Both the position numbers and the translations under genes were made by a program. A DNA stretch of 64,000 bases from positions 124,001 through 188,000 of the forward strand of contig NZ_JACBJG010000006.1 of NCBI RefSeq assembly GCF_015910535.1. Reading direction: 5' to 3'. Positions 1 through 8,842 of the stretch are shown here, piece by piece. Numbering within the stretch: position 1 is the stretch's first letter; each line of letters begins with the position of its first letter. A model generated the notes under the pieces. It made no database searches. It was given only the letters and a program-made list of their open reading frames with translations, and was not told where the DNA came from. Origin of the DNA: Saccharomonospora sp. NB11 (GTDB lineage Bacteria; Actinomycetota; Actinomycetes; Mycobacteriales; Pseudonocardiaceae).

Positions 1-426
1 CTCGGGGTAGGTCGTCCAGTAGGGGGCGAGCAGCAGCACCTCGTCGCCCGGGTCGAGCAGGGTGGCGAACGCCGAGTAGACGGCCTGCTTGCCGCCGTTG
101 GTCACGAGTACCTGCGACGCGTCGCACGAGAAGCCGGAGTCGCGCAGCGTCTTGGCGGCGATGGCTTCCCGCAGTTCCGGGAGCCCGGCGGCGGCCGTGT
201 AACCGTGGTTGCTGCGGTCGTGCACCGCTGCCGCGGCTGCCTCCACGACGTAGTTGGGGGTCGGGAAGTCGGGCTGCCCGGCGCCGAAGCCGATCACGGG
301 CCGCCCCTCGGCCTTGAGTGCCTTCGCCTTCGCGTCGACGGCGAGTGTCGCCGACGGCGTGATGCCGGCGATGCGAGCGGACACTCGGGGACGGGAACCG
401 GAGGCAGAGCTGTCGGATGTGGCCAT
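1..426 (-). CDS. aspC: Aspartate aminotransferase, PLP-dependent class I (5' part, runs off window)
   Basis: Reading the minus strand from the ATG at 426 gives 142 codons that stay open to the window edge, so the C-terminal two thirds, with the PLP-binding lysine, are missing. The visible N-terminus has the class I aminotransferase signatures [25 protein letters not shown] and [11 protein letters not shown], then [12 protein letters not shown]. The family transfers the amino group between aspartate and 2-oxoglutarate in the cytoplasm. An aspartate-type aminotransferase just upstream of tRNA-Trp/secE/nusG and divergent from them is a common actinobacterial arrangement. Exact substrate preference (aspartate versus other amino acids) cannot be settled from the fragment. 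Confidence 0.88.
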   Translation of the reverse strand, partial: MATSDSSASGSRPRVSARIAGITPSATLAVDAKAKALKAEGRPVIGFGAGQPDFPTPNYVVEAAAAAVHDRSNHGYTAAAGLPELREAIAAKTLRDSGFSCDASQVLVTNGGKQAVYSAFATLLDPGDEVLLLAPYWTTYPE

Positions 427-552
427 GCCGACAGTTTTCCACGTGAGCCATACTGCCTGGCAGCAGCCCTCCTTCGAGCGTCGTGGCCCCCTGGTGTGGG
501 CGCGGTGGGAGACGCCCCGTGATCGCCTCGCCACGCCGTAAGTAGGGCGTGG

Positions 553-583
553 TTGCGAGTCACCCTCGGGCTTGCCGTAGACT
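553..583 (+). promoter_or_regulatory. Putative promoter of the tRNA-Trp/secE/nusG unit
   Basis: A TAGACT -10 hexamer at 578-583 lies 19 nt after TTGCGA at 553-558, about 83 nt upstream of the tRNA. The -10 is a good match to the actinobacterial housekeeping consensus; the spacing is slightly long. The remaining sequence between 427 and 666 shows no gene. Confidence 0.45.
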
Positions 584-666
584 GCTGAACTTGGAACGTC
601 CGGAACCGGCCCCACGACTCTCGCGGGGTTGGTGAAGAGCGTCCTTGTGAGTGGGTCACCGCTCGA

Positions 667-739
667 AGGGGTGTAGCTCAACTGGCAGAGCAGCGGCCTC
701 CAAAGCCGCAGGTTGCAGGTTCAAGTCCTGTCACCCCTG
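667..739 (+). tRNA. trpT: tRNA-Trp (CCA anticodon)
   Basis: A complete cloverleaf is visible. The acceptor arm AGGGGTG at 667-673 pairs with CACCCCT at 732-738, followed by discriminator G739. The anticodon stem GCGGC/GCCGC encloses loop CTCCAAA with anticodon CCA at 700-702. The T arm has the GGTTCAAGTCC signature. No CCA end is encoded. It sits 35 nt upstream of secE, the usual actinobacterial order. Confidence 0.96.
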
Positions 740-773
740 CGTTGACGTGTCAGGTGGAGCGGAGGAGTAGCTC

Positions 774-1223
774 GTGAGCGAGGACGGGGAGAAGGACAAG
801 GAGAGGGCGGCTGAGCGCCCTTCCCGTCCGGACACCGCCGCGGCTCGGCGCGCACGGCGTGCCTCCGCTGACCGAACGGGCACACCAGCCAAGGCCGGCT
901 CCGGGGGAGCCCGCAAGGGTGCGGAGTCGAAGCGGCCCGCTCCGAAGGGAAAGGCGCCGGAGAAGGCTGCCAAGCCCGAGGGCAAGGGTGCGCCGACCCC
1001 GAAGCGGAATCGGCAGGAGACCAAGAAGGGCTCTCCGTTCGCCCGCATCGGGCGTTTCGTCCGCGAGGTGTGGGGCGAGCTGCGCAAGGTCATCTGGCCG
1101 ACGCGCAAGCAGATGGTCACCTACACCACGGTGGTCCTGGCCTTCCTGGTGTTCATGGTGGCCCTCGTGGCCGGACTCGACTTCGTCTTCCTTGAGGGCG
1201 TCGACGTCGTCTTCGGTAACTAG
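774..1223 (+). CDS. secE: Preprotein translocase subunit SecE
   Basis: This 149-residue protein is the small essential subunit that clamps SecY in the Sec translocon of the cytoplasmic membrane. Residues 1-87 are a long Lys/Arg/Ala/Pro-rich cytoplasmic tail, typical of actinobacteria and absent from the short Gram-negative-like core. Residues 92-113 carry the conserved amphipathic SecE motif (VREVWGELRKVIWPTRKQ), followed by a single membrane helix at about 117-138. The GTG start at 774 has GGAGGAG 7-13 nt upstream. It precedes nusG by 78 nt and probably shares its transcript. Confidence 0.96.
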   Translation: MSEDGEKDKERAAERPSRPDTAAARRARRASADRTGTPAKAGSGGARKGAESKRPAPKGKAPEKAAKPEGKGAPTPKRNRQETKKGSPFARIGRFVREVWGELRKVIWPTRKQMVTYTTVVLAFLVFMVALVAGLDFVFLEGVDVVFGN

Positions 1224-2132
<909 letters not shown>

Positions 2133-2214
2133 CGGCCGGGTACGCTCGGCCGCAGGCACAGTCCCACGCCATGGCAGGGGCGTGGGGACGAGCGACATTG
2201 AACAGGAACGAAGA

Positions 2215-2646
2215 ATGCCACCCAAGAAGAAGAAGCTTGCAGCGATCATCAAGCTGCAGATCCAGGCGGGCGCCGCGAACCCGGCCCCGCCCGTCGGTCC
2301 GGCGCTGGGTCAGCACGGCGTCAACATCATGGAGTTCTGCAAGGCCTACAACGCCGCGACCGAGTCGCAGCGCGGCAACGTGGTGCCCGTCGAGATCTCC
2401 GTCTACGAGGACCGCTCGTTCGACTTCAAGCTCAAGACCCCGCCCGCCGCGAAGCTGCTGCTGAAGGCCGCCGGCGTCGACAAGGGCAGCGGTGAGCCGC
2501 ACAAGTCGAAGGTCGGCAAGGTCACCTGGGACCAGATCCGTGAGATCGCGGAGACCAAGAAGTCCGACCTCAACGCCAACGACGTCGATCAGGCCGCCAA
2601 GATCATCGCCGGTACCGCTCGCTCGATGGGCATCACGGTCGAGTGA
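2215..2646 (+). CDS. rplK: 50S ribosomal protein L11
   Basis: L11 (143 residues) binds 23S rRNA in the GTPase-associated centre and is the thiopeptide target region. The family pattern is clear: [22 protein letters not shown] with the proline-rich [17 protein letters not shown] near the N-terminus, and a C-terminal rRNA-binding domain ending [11 protein letters not shown]. The ATG at 2215 is chosen because the protein then starts MPPKKKK like its relatives and AGGAACGA lies just upstream. An in-frame start 33 nt further upstream is less likely. It pairs with rplA as the L11 operon. Confidence 0.97.
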   Translation: MPPKKKKLAAIIKLQIQAGAANPAPPVGPALGQHGVNIMEFCKAYNAATESQRGNVVPVEISVYEDRSFDFKLKTPPAAKLLLKAAGVDKGSGEPHKSKVGKVTWDQIREIAETKKSDLNANDVDQAAKIIAGTARSMGITVE

Positions 2647-2750
2647 CCGTCGGTGGCCGGACGGCCCTGCGGGGCTCCGAGCCACCTGTGGGAGGGCCAG
2701 GCGCTGGCCCGGACCACAACTGATCCGCCACGAACTTCGAAGGACAGAAC

Positions 2751-3470
2751 ATGACGAAGCGCAGCAAGGCCTACCGTCAGGCCGCCGAGCTGATCGACCG
2801 CGAGCGGCTGTACACGCCGCTGGAGGCCGCGAAGCTCGCCAAGGAAACGTCCAAGATCAAGATGGACGCCACCGTCGAGGTCGCGATGCGACTCGGCGTC
2901 GACCCCCGCAAGGCCGACCAGATGGTCCGCGGCACCGTGAACCTGCCGCACGGAACGGGTAAGACCGTCCGCGTCATCGCTTTCGCGACCGGTGACAAGG
3001 CCGCCGAGGCCGAGGCCGCCGGTGCCGACGCGGTCGGTTCCGACGACTTGATCGAGCGCATCCAGGGTGGCTGGCTCGATTTCGACGCCGCGATCGCGAC
3101 GCCGGACCAGATGGCGAAGGTGGGCCGGGTGGCCCGCATCCTCGGCCCGCGTGGCCTGATGCCGAACCCCAAGACCGGCACCGTGACGCCGGACGTCGCC
3201 AAGGCCGTGGCCGACATCAAGGGCGGTAAGGTCAGCTTCCGGGTGGACAAGCAGGCCAACCTGCACATGGTGATCGGCAAGGCGTCGTTCGACGCCGAGA
3301 AGCTGGTGGAGAACTACGCCGCCGCGCTGGACGAGGTGCTGCGGGTGAAGCCGTCCTCCTCGAAGGGCCGCTACCTCAAGAAAGTCACCTTCTCCACCAC
3401 CATGGGCCCGGGCATCCCGGTGGACCCGGCTCGCACGCGGAACCTGCTGAGCGAGGACGCCAACGCCTGA
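2751..3470 (+). CDS. rplA: 50S ribosomal protein L1
   Basis: L1 (239 residues) forms the mobile L1 stalk of the large subunit and in many bacteria represses its own mRNA. The sequence is full length and carries the L1 signature around [18 protein letters not shown] and the C-terminal [17 protein letters not shown]. It starts with ATG 104 nt after rplK. A bidirectional terminator follows at 3490-3520. Confidence 0.97.
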   Translation: MTKRSKAYRQAAELIDRERLYTPLEAAKLAKETSKIKMDATVEVAMRLGVDPRKADQMVRGTVNLPHGTGKTVRVIAFATGDKAAEAEAAGADAVGSDDLIERIQGGWLDFDAAIATPDQMAKVGRVARILGPRGLMPNPKTGTVTPDVAKAVADIKGGKVSFRVDKQANLHMVIGKASFDAEKLVENYAAALDEVLRVKPSSSKGRYLKKVTFSTTMGPGIPVDPARTRNLLSEDANA

Positions 3471-3489
3471 CGGGTACCTGACGTTCGTT

Positions 3490-3520
3490 CGGGGCGGTCA
3501 TCCGAGGGATGGCCGCCCCG
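3490..3520. terminator. Bidirectional terminator between rplA and the convergent gene
   Basis: The inverted repeat CGGGGCGGTCATCC / GGATGGCCGCCCCG forms a long stem with a very small loop, directly after rplA and just before the stop of the convergent gene at 3535. T-rich stretches flank it (gttcgttc before, gtcgtttc after). Confidence 0.75.
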
Positions 3521-3534
3521 ACGTCGTTTCCGGG

Positions 3535-4482
3535 TCAGTTGTCGTCGGTCGAGCTCGTGCTCGGCGTGGCGGGGCAGGTGGTGGGACCCGGCTGGTGGCC
3601 GGTGATCAGCCACTGGCCCATCTCGACCTGGCTGACCTCGAACACGCCCAGCGCGGGGCCGCCCTTGACGGCGAAGTCGCACGAGTCGATGCGGACCGTC
3701 GTCGCGTCCGGGTCGTACCACCGAGGGAAGATCGACTCGGCGTAGTCGTTGACGTGGGTGACCTGCTCGTGCAGGGCCAGCACCGCGGCGCGGCAGTCGG
3801 TGTGCCCGGTGTTCTCGGCGAACCGCTGCTGGATGCCGTTCTCGTTGTCGAAGTGCCCGCATGCCTCGGCGATCAGCGGGCGGTTGGTGCGCGGGTCCTC
3901 CTGGGCGATGGAGTCGTAGACCCGGCGGACGGCCTCGTGTGGCTGCTTCGCGAGCAGCTCGCGGGTGTGGTAGGTACCGCCGCCCATCCGGGCCGCGGCC
4001 TCGGTGTCGGTGCCGCCGTTGTCCGAACCGAAAAGCTGGTTGAACGCCCAGTTGGCGAAGAGCGCGAGCAGCAGGAAGAAGACGAGCCAGCCGATGACCT
4101 TCTTGCCGAGCCACTGCAGCCAGCGGGGCACGCGGCTGGTGGCAGGCGGAGGCTGCGGCGAAGGTGGTGACGGCGGGACGAGATCGGTGGTGCCGGTGGT
4201 CTGGAGCGTGCCGGAGGGTGCTGGCCCGCCGCCCTCCTGCTGCCGGAGGAACTGTTGGAACTGCTGAAACTGCTGGAACTCGCGGAAGGCCTGGAACTGG
4301 CGTAGTTGCTCGGCGTCGACTTGCTGAGCCGGGGCGAGTTCCGCGCCCGGTGTGGTGGGTGCGTGCGGGGTGGCGCCGACGTCGATGCCGGGATCGCCGT
4401 GGGTACCGGGCTGCGGGTGCGTGCCCGGTGTGTCCGGTCGGTCGGGGGTTCCGTCAGGTCGCTGCTCCACCACGTCACCCAT
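3535..4482 (-). CDS. Hypothetical single-pass membrane protein with Gln/Phe-rich coiled coil
   Basis: I do not recognise a named family. The 315-residue protein has a Pro/Thr/Gly-rich cytoplasmic N-terminus (1-55), a Gln/Phe repeat (QFQAFREFQQFQQFQQF, about 62-79) likely to form a coiled coil, a Pro-rich linker, and one membrane helix at about 129-150. An exported C-terminal domain follows with four cysteines that could form two disulfides (EACGHF, TDCRAA, DSCDF, TTCPA). The C-terminal domain resembles small NTF2-like or Mce-associated outer domains only vaguely. The ATG at 4482 is preferred over a GTG 15 nt upstream because AGCAGG precedes it. It is inserted on the opposite strand between rplA and rplJ. 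Confidence 0.75.
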   Translation of the reverse strand: MGDVVEQRPDGTPDRPDTPGTHPQPGTHGDPGIDVGATPHAPTTPGAELAPAQQVDAEQLRQFQAFREFQQFQQFQQFLRQQEGGGPAPSGTLQTTGTTDLVPPSPPSPQPPPATSRVPRWLQWLGKKVIGWLVFFLLLALFANWAFNQLFGSDNGGTDTEAAARMGGGTYHTRELLAKQPHEAVRRVYDSIAQEDPRTNRPLIAEACGHFDNENGIQQRFAENTGHTDCRAAVLALHEQVTHVNDYAESIFPRWYDPDATTVRIDSCDFAVKGGPALGVFEVSQVEMGQWLITGHQPGPTTCPATPSTSSTDDN

Positions 4483-4625
4483 GATGCCTGCTCGCACACG
4501 AATCGTGGCCTACGCGGCGAGCATTCGTCGTGACACCGAGGGCGCACGGGGTGCGAGCGGGGGCAAGCGAGGGCATCGATGAGGTGTTCGCCGGGGGCGG
4601 TGTGGGCGTCTTCCCAGGTGGTGCG

Positions 4626-4800
4626 TATGCTGGTCGACGGTTCTACCGAAGACCGCTGGTCTTTCCCACGCCGGAGCGTGGGGAACGAAGGTCCCGTGCA
4701 AGGCGGGCGGCCCGCGCAGGAGGACGAGGCTCGTGTGACGTCGGATCGTGTCCGACGACCCGCGAAGGTACGCCCCGCGCCTGCTGCGCCGGGGCGTTTT
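4626..4800 (+). promoter_or_regulatory. L10-type ribosomal leader with attenuator, plus -10 box
   Basis: The segment upstream of rplJ looks like the L10 leader RNA that binds the L10-L12 complex. A -10-like TATGCT lies at 4626-4631. Then comes a structured stretch containing GACGGTTCTACCGAAGACCG followed by a CCCACGCCGG/CGTGGGG hairpin. A GC-rich terminator hairpin (CGCCCCG / CGGGGCG, 4771-4796) runs straight into TTTT at 4797-4800. This suggests transcription attenuation of rplJL. The leader identity rests on position and characteristic sequence, not on a covariance search. Confidence 0.75.
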
Positions 4801-4858
4801 GTCGTTGTGGGGGTCCGGGCAACGCCGGTGGTCATTGAAGCCAAGAGAGGAGGCGACC

Positions 4859-5404
4859 ATGGCGAAGCCCGACAAGGTGGCGGCCGTCGCCGACATCGCG
4901 GACAGCTTCCGCAACAGCTCGGCTGCCGTCGTCACCCAGTACAGCGGCCTCTCCGTGTCCCAGCTCAGCGAGCTGCGCCGCGCTCTCGGCGACACCGCCA
5001 ACTACCGGGTCGCGAAGAACACCCTCGTGAAGCGTGCCGCCGAGGAGGCGGGCGTCGAGGGGCTCGACGAGCTGTTCGTCGGTCCCACGGCCATCGCGTT
5101 CATCGAGGGCGAGCCGGTTGAGGCCGCGAAGGCGCTTCGCGACTTCGCGAAGGACAACAACGCCCTCGTGATCAAGGGCGGCTACATGGACGGCAAGAGC
5201 CTCTCGGTCAGCGAGATCGAGCGGATTGCCGACCTGGAGAGCCGCGAGGTGCTGCTCGCCAAGACGGCGGGCGCGCTGAAGGCGAAGCTGTCCCAGGCCG
5301 CTGCGCTGTTCCAGGCCCCGGCGTCGCAGATCGCCCGCCTGGGCGCTGCGCTCGAGGAGAAGCGCAAGTCCGAAGGTGGCGCCGACGAGGCTGCCGAGAG
5401 CTGA
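4859..5404 (+). CDS. rplJ: 50S ribosomal protein L10
   Basis: L10 (181 residues) anchors L7/L12 dimers to the ribosomal stalk, and the L10-L12 complex commonly feeds back on its own leader. The protein starts [17 protein letters not shown] and contains the family core [11 protein letters not shown]-type motif (here [16 protein letters not shown]) and [12 protein letters not shown]. The helical C-terminus that carries L12 is at about 140-175. The ATG at 4859 follows a strong AGAGAGGAGG ribosome site; an in-frame upstream start would fall inside the leader terminator. It is co-transcribed with rplL. Confidence 0.96.
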   Translation: MAKPDKVAAVADIADSFRNSSAAVVTQYSGLSVSQLSELRRALGDTANYRVAKNTLVKRAAEEAGVEGLDELFVGPTAIAFIEGEPVEAAKALRDFAKDNNALVIKGGYMDGKSLSVSEIERIADLESREVLLAKTAGALKAKLSQAAALFQAPASQIARLGAALEEKRKSEGGADEAAES

Positions 5405-5458
5405 TCACCACCCACCCGACTCACCAACCACGAGTCCGTTAGAGGAAGGAACGCCATC

Positions 5459-5851
5459 ATGGCGAAGCTGAGCACCGACGAACTGCTCGACGCGTTCAAG
5501 GAGCTGACGCTGCTCGAGCTCTCCGAGTTCGTGAAGAAGTTCGAGGAGACCTTCGACGTCACCGCCGCCGCTCCGGCCGCCGTCATGGCCGCCCCGGGTG
5601 CCGCCGGTGGCGCGGCTGCTCCGGCCGAGGAGGAGAAGGACGAGTTCGACGTCATCATCGAGGCCGCTGGTGACAAGAAGATCCAGGTCATCAAGGTCGT
5701 GCGTGAGGTCGTCTCCGGCCTGGGCCTGAAGGAGGCCAAGGAGCTGGTCGAGAGCGCTCCGAAGCCGCTCCTGGAGAATGTCGACAAGGAGGCCGCCGAG
5801 GCCGCCAAGGAGAAGCTGGAGGCCGCCGGCGCCAAGGTTTCGCTCAAGTGA
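5459..5851 (+). CDS. rplL: 50S ribosomal protein L7/L12
   Basis: L7/L12 (130 residues) is the multi-copy stalk protein that recruits translation GTPases. The N-terminal dimerisation helix ([21 protein letters not shown]), the Ala/Pro hinge at about 38-60 and the C-terminal factor-binding domain ([21 protein letters not shown]) are all present. It starts 54 nt after rplJ with AGAGGAAGGAACG upstream and is followed by a strong terminator. Confidence 0.97.
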   Translation: MAKLSTDELLDAFKELTLLELSEFVKKFEETFDVTAAAPAAVMAAPGAAGGAAAPAEEEKDEFDVIIEAAGDKKIQVIKVVREVVSGLGLKEAKELVESAPKPLLENVDKEAAEAAKEKLEAAGAKVSLK

Positions 5852-5874
5852 GCTGACGCCACTTCGGCTTCGAA

Positions 5875-5913
5875 GGCGGGTCGTTCGTCGTGTGACGGAC
5901 GGCCCGCCTTTTT
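5875..5913 (+). terminator. Rho-independent terminator after rplL
   Basis: GGCGGGTCGTTCGTC pairs imperfectly with GACGGACGGCCCGCC around a short loop and ends in TTTTT at 5909-5913. It separates rplJL from the Mce operon. Confidence 0.85.
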
Positions 5914-6041
5914 GTCACCCGGTCGTGGGTTAGTGTGCTGCAGGCCACGGGCGCGCCCCCAGAAACAACTGGTGAGTAACCTGCGCGCCTCGAACTCGTT
6001 GCACGTTGTTGACGCGCCACGAACACAGACCGGGAGGTGCG

Positions 6042-7208
6042 ATGGGTGCCGAGGTGGTCATCGAAGGACTCAGCAAGTCCTTCGGCAAGCACACCATCTG
6101 GCGGGATGTCACGCTGACTCTGCCTCCCGGCGAGGTGTCGGTGATGCTGGGCCCGTCCGGCACAGGCAAGTCGGTGTTCCTCAAGTCCATGATCGGACTG
6201 TTGAAACCGGACAGAGGCAAGTGCGTCATCAATGGTGTGGACATCGTCCGTTGCTCGGAGCGCAAGCTCTACGAGATCCGCAAGTTGTTCGGGGTGCTCT
6301 TCCAGGACGGCGCGCTGTTCGGGTCGATGAACCTTTACGACAACGTCGCCTTCCCGCTGCGTGAGCACACGAAGAAGTCGGAGACGGAGATCCGTCGGAT
6401 CGTCTTCGAGAAGCTGGAGATGACGGGTCTGGCGGGTGCGGAACGCAAGCTGCCCGGCGAGATCTCGGGCGGTATGCGCAAGCGGGCCGGGCTCGCGAGG
6501 GCGCTCGTGCTCGACCCGGAGATCATCCTCGTCGACGAGCCGGACTCCGGTCTGGACCCGGTGCGCACGACCTACATCTCGCAGCTCTTCATCGACGTGA
6601 ACGCGCAGATCGACGCGACGTTCCTCATCGTCACCCACAACATCAACCTGGCGCGGACGGTGCCCGACAACCTCGGGATGCTGTACCGCAAGGAACTGGT
6701 GATGTTCGGTCCCCGCGAGGTTCTGCTCACCAGTGAGGAACCCGCGGTCAAGCAGTTCCTGAACGGCCGCATGGACGGTCCGATCGGGATGTCCGAGGAG
6801 AAGGACTCCGCGACGCTGGCCGCCGAGCGCGCGATGTTCGAGGCCGGCCACCACGCCGGTGGGGTCGAGGAGATCGAGGGCGTTCCGCCGCAGTTGCAGC
6901 CGACTCCCGGCCTGCCGGAGCGACAGGGCGCGCGGCGGCGCAAGGACCGCGTCATGCGCATCCTCCACACGCTGCCCGCACCGGCCCGCGAGTCGATCAT
7001 CGCGTCGTTGACGCCCGAGGAACGCCGCCACTACGGCGTCCACAGCGCCCGGCCCGCTCACGCCGGTGTCGCGGGTGTGCAGCAGGGCACCCTGCCGACC
7101 GGCGACGTGGCGAGGCTTCCCGACTCCGACTGGACCCGACCGCTTCCGTCGAACTCCGACACGAGTTCCGACGTGACCCGTCGACTACCTGAGCAAGGAA
7201 ATCTATGA
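6042..7208 (+). CDS. mkl: MceG/Mkl-type ABC transporter ATPase
   Basis: This cytoplasmic ATPase energises YrbE/Mce lipid importers. Walker A is GPSGTGKS at 37-44, the Q-loop Gln is at 88, the signature is ISGGMRKRAGLARAL from 141, Walker B is IILVDEP at 161-167 and the H-loop His is at 199. After the ABC core comes a long hydrophilic tail to residue 388, consistent with the MceG-specific C-terminal extension, with a Pro/Arg-rich end. The ATG at 6042 follows GGGAGGTGC. Its stop overlaps the start of the first permease gene (ATGA), so coupling with the Mce operon is direct. In mycobacteria the homologue lies near rplL but apart from its mce loci. Confidence 0.93.
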   Translation: MGAEVVIEGLSKSFGKHTIWRDVTLTLPPGEVSVMLGPSGTGKSVFLKSMIGLLKPDRGKCVINGVDIVRCSERKLYEIRKLFGVLFQDGALFGSMNLYDNVAFPLREHTKKSETEIRRIVFEKLEMTGLAGAERKLPGEISGGMRKRAGLARALVLDPEIILVDEPDSGLDPVRTTYISQLFIDVNAQIDATFLIVTHNINLARTVPDNLGMLYRKELVMFGPREVLLTSEEPAVKQFLNGRMDGPIGMSEEKDSATLAAERAMFEAGHHAGGVEEIEGVPPQLQPTPGLPERQGARRRKDRVMRILHTLPAPARESIIASLTPEERRHYGVHSARPAHAGVAGVQQGTLPTGDVARLPDSDWTRPLPSNSDTSSDVTRRLPEQGNL

Positions 7209-7999
7209 GTTCACCGGCCTCGACGGCCAGGATTCCCGGCGCCGGGATGCTCCGCGAGACCGGGCGGTTGTTCGCGCTCGGCCTCGACGTGGCTCGTGGA
7301 GTGTTCCAACGGCCTTTCCAGTTCCGGGAGTTCATCCAGCAGGCGTGGTTCATCGCCAGTGTGACGATCCTGCCGACAGCACTGGTCGCGATCCCGTTCG
7401 GCGCGGTCATCTCGATGCAGTTCGGGTCGCTGGCCAAGCAGTTGGGGGCGCAGTCGTACACCGGTGCGGGCAGCGTGCTCGCGACGGTGCAGCAGGCGAG
7501 CCCGCTCGTGGTGGCGTTGCTGGTGGCGGGCGCGGGAGGCTCGGCCATCTGCGCCGACATCGGCGCGCGCACCATCCGCGAGGAGATCGACGCCATGGAG
7601 GTGCTCGGCGTGTCGGCCGTGCAGCGCCTCGTGGTGCCGAGGGTGCTCGCGTGCATGTTCGTGGCGTTGCTGCTCAACGGCATGGTGAGCGTCATCGGTG
7701 TGCTGGGTGGCTACTTCTTCAACGTCGTGCTCCAGGACGGCACACCCGGCGCGTACCTGGCGAGTTTCTCGGCGCTGGCGCAGCTCTCCGACTTGTGGAT
7801 CGGTGAGATCAAGGCACTGATCTTCGGGTTCATCGCCGCGGTGGTCGCCGCCTACCGTGGCCTCAACCCGCCCCCTGGACCGAAGGGGGTCGGCGACGCC
7901 GTGAACCAGTCGGTCGTCATCACGTTCCTGCTGCTGTTCGTGGTCAACACGGTGATCACACTGATCTACCTGCAGCTCGTTCCTTCGAAGCTGGACTGA
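7205..7999 (+). CDS. yrbEA: YrbE/MlaE-family permease, first of pair (YrbEA-like)
   Basis: This 264-residue integral membrane protein forms half of the translocation channel of an Mce ABC importer. It shows about five to six hydrophobic segments and the family coupling motif EEIDAMEVLGVSAVQRLVVPR at about 130-150, which contacts the ATPase. It starts inside the stop of the ATPase gene and is followed after 3 nt by the second permease. Confidence 0.94.
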   Translation: MSSPASTARIPGAGMLRETGRLFALGLDVARGVFQRPFQFREFIQQAWFIASVTILPTALVAIPFGAVISMQFGSLAKQLGAQSYTGAGSVLATVQQASPLVVALLVAGAGGSAICADIGARTIREEIDAMEVLGVSAVQRLVVPRVLACMFVALLLNGMVSVIGVLGGYFFNVVLQDGTPGAYLASFSALAQLSDLWIGEIKALIFGFIAAVVAAYRGLNPPPGPKGVGDAVNQSVVITFLLLFVVNTVITLIYLQLVPSKLD

Positions 8000-8002
8000 C
8001 TC

Positions 8003-8842
8003 ATGGCCCGTCTGACCCAGAGTGTGAAGAACTTCGTCGACCGTCCTTTGACCACATTGGACATGCTCGGCGACCAGATGTCGTTCTACCTGCGCGCGCT
8101 CGCGTGGGCGCCGAGGGCGCTGCGCCGGTACAGCAAGGAGGTCCTGCGGCTGCTCGCCGAGGTGAGCTTCGGCTCGGGCTCGCTCGCGGTGATCGGTGGC
8201 ACGGTCGGCGTGATGGTCGGGTTGACCCTCTTCACGGGTGTCCTCGTCGGACTCCAGGGGTTCTCCGCGCTGGACTCCATCGGCACGTCCGCCTTCACGG
8301 GCTTTTTGACGTCGTTCTTCAACACGCGTGAGATCGCGCCGCTGGTGGCGGGGTTGGCGTTGTCGGCGACCGTCGGTGCGGGCTTCACCGCGCAGCTCGG
8401 CGCGATGCGGATCTCGGAGGAGGTCGACGCCCTGGAGGTGATGGGCGTGCCGAGCCTGCCGTACCTGGTGACGACGCGCATCATCGCCGGATTCGTCGCG
8501 ATCATCCCGCTGTACGTGATCGGGCTGTTGAGTTCGTACCTGGCGTCCCGGACGGTGGTCGTCTACCTCTACGGCCAGTCGGCGGGAACGTACGACCACT
8601 ACTTCGACATGTTCCTGCCACCCGAGGACGTGTTGTACTCCTTCATCAAGGTGCTGATCTTCAGCGTCTTGATCATTCTGATGCACTGCTACTACGGCTA
8701 CCGCGCCAGCGGCGGACCCGCCGGTGTCGGCATCGCGGTCGGGCGAGCCGTGCGGTTGTCGATTGTGACCGTGGCAGTGGTCAACTTCTTCATCGGTTTC
8801 GCCCTCTGGGGCACCGACACGACGGTGAGGATCGCGGGATGA
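8003..8842 (+). CDS. yrbEB: YrbE/MlaE-family permease, second of pair (YrbEB-like)
   Basis: This 279-residue partner permease has the same fold as the gene before it. The MlaE motif here reads EEVDALEVMGVPSLPYLVTTR, and multiple membrane helices run from about residue 50 to the end. Both permeases are needed in known Mce systems. The ATG at 8003 is 3 nt after the previous stop, and its own stop overlaps the first mce gene (ATGA). Confidence 0.94.
   Translation: MARLTQSVKNFVDRPLTTLDMLGDQMSFYLRALAWAPRALRRYSKEVLRLLAEVSFGSGSLAVIGGTVGVMVGLTLFTGVLVGLQGFSALDSIGTSAFTGFLTSFFNTREIAPLVAGLALSATVGAGFTAQLGAMRISEEVDALEVMGVPSLPYLVTTRIIAGFVAIIPLYVIGLLSSYLASRTVVVYLYGQSAGTYDHYFDMFLPPEDVLYSFIKVLIFSVLIILMHCYYGYRASGGPAGVGIAVGRAVRLSIVTVAVVNFFIGFALWGTDTTVRIAG

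Noticed and set aside
2161-2189. Hairpin GTCCCACGCC/GGCGTGGGGAC just upstream of rplK as an L1-binding leader
   Set aside because: A stem is possible, but I could not recognise the conserved L1-binding bases, so I do not annotate it as a regulatory site.
7211-8686. Minus-strand frame of 491 codons opposite the YrbE genes
   Set aside because: Very rich in Arg, His, Gln and Asp with no hydrophobic pattern; a shadow of the permease genes.
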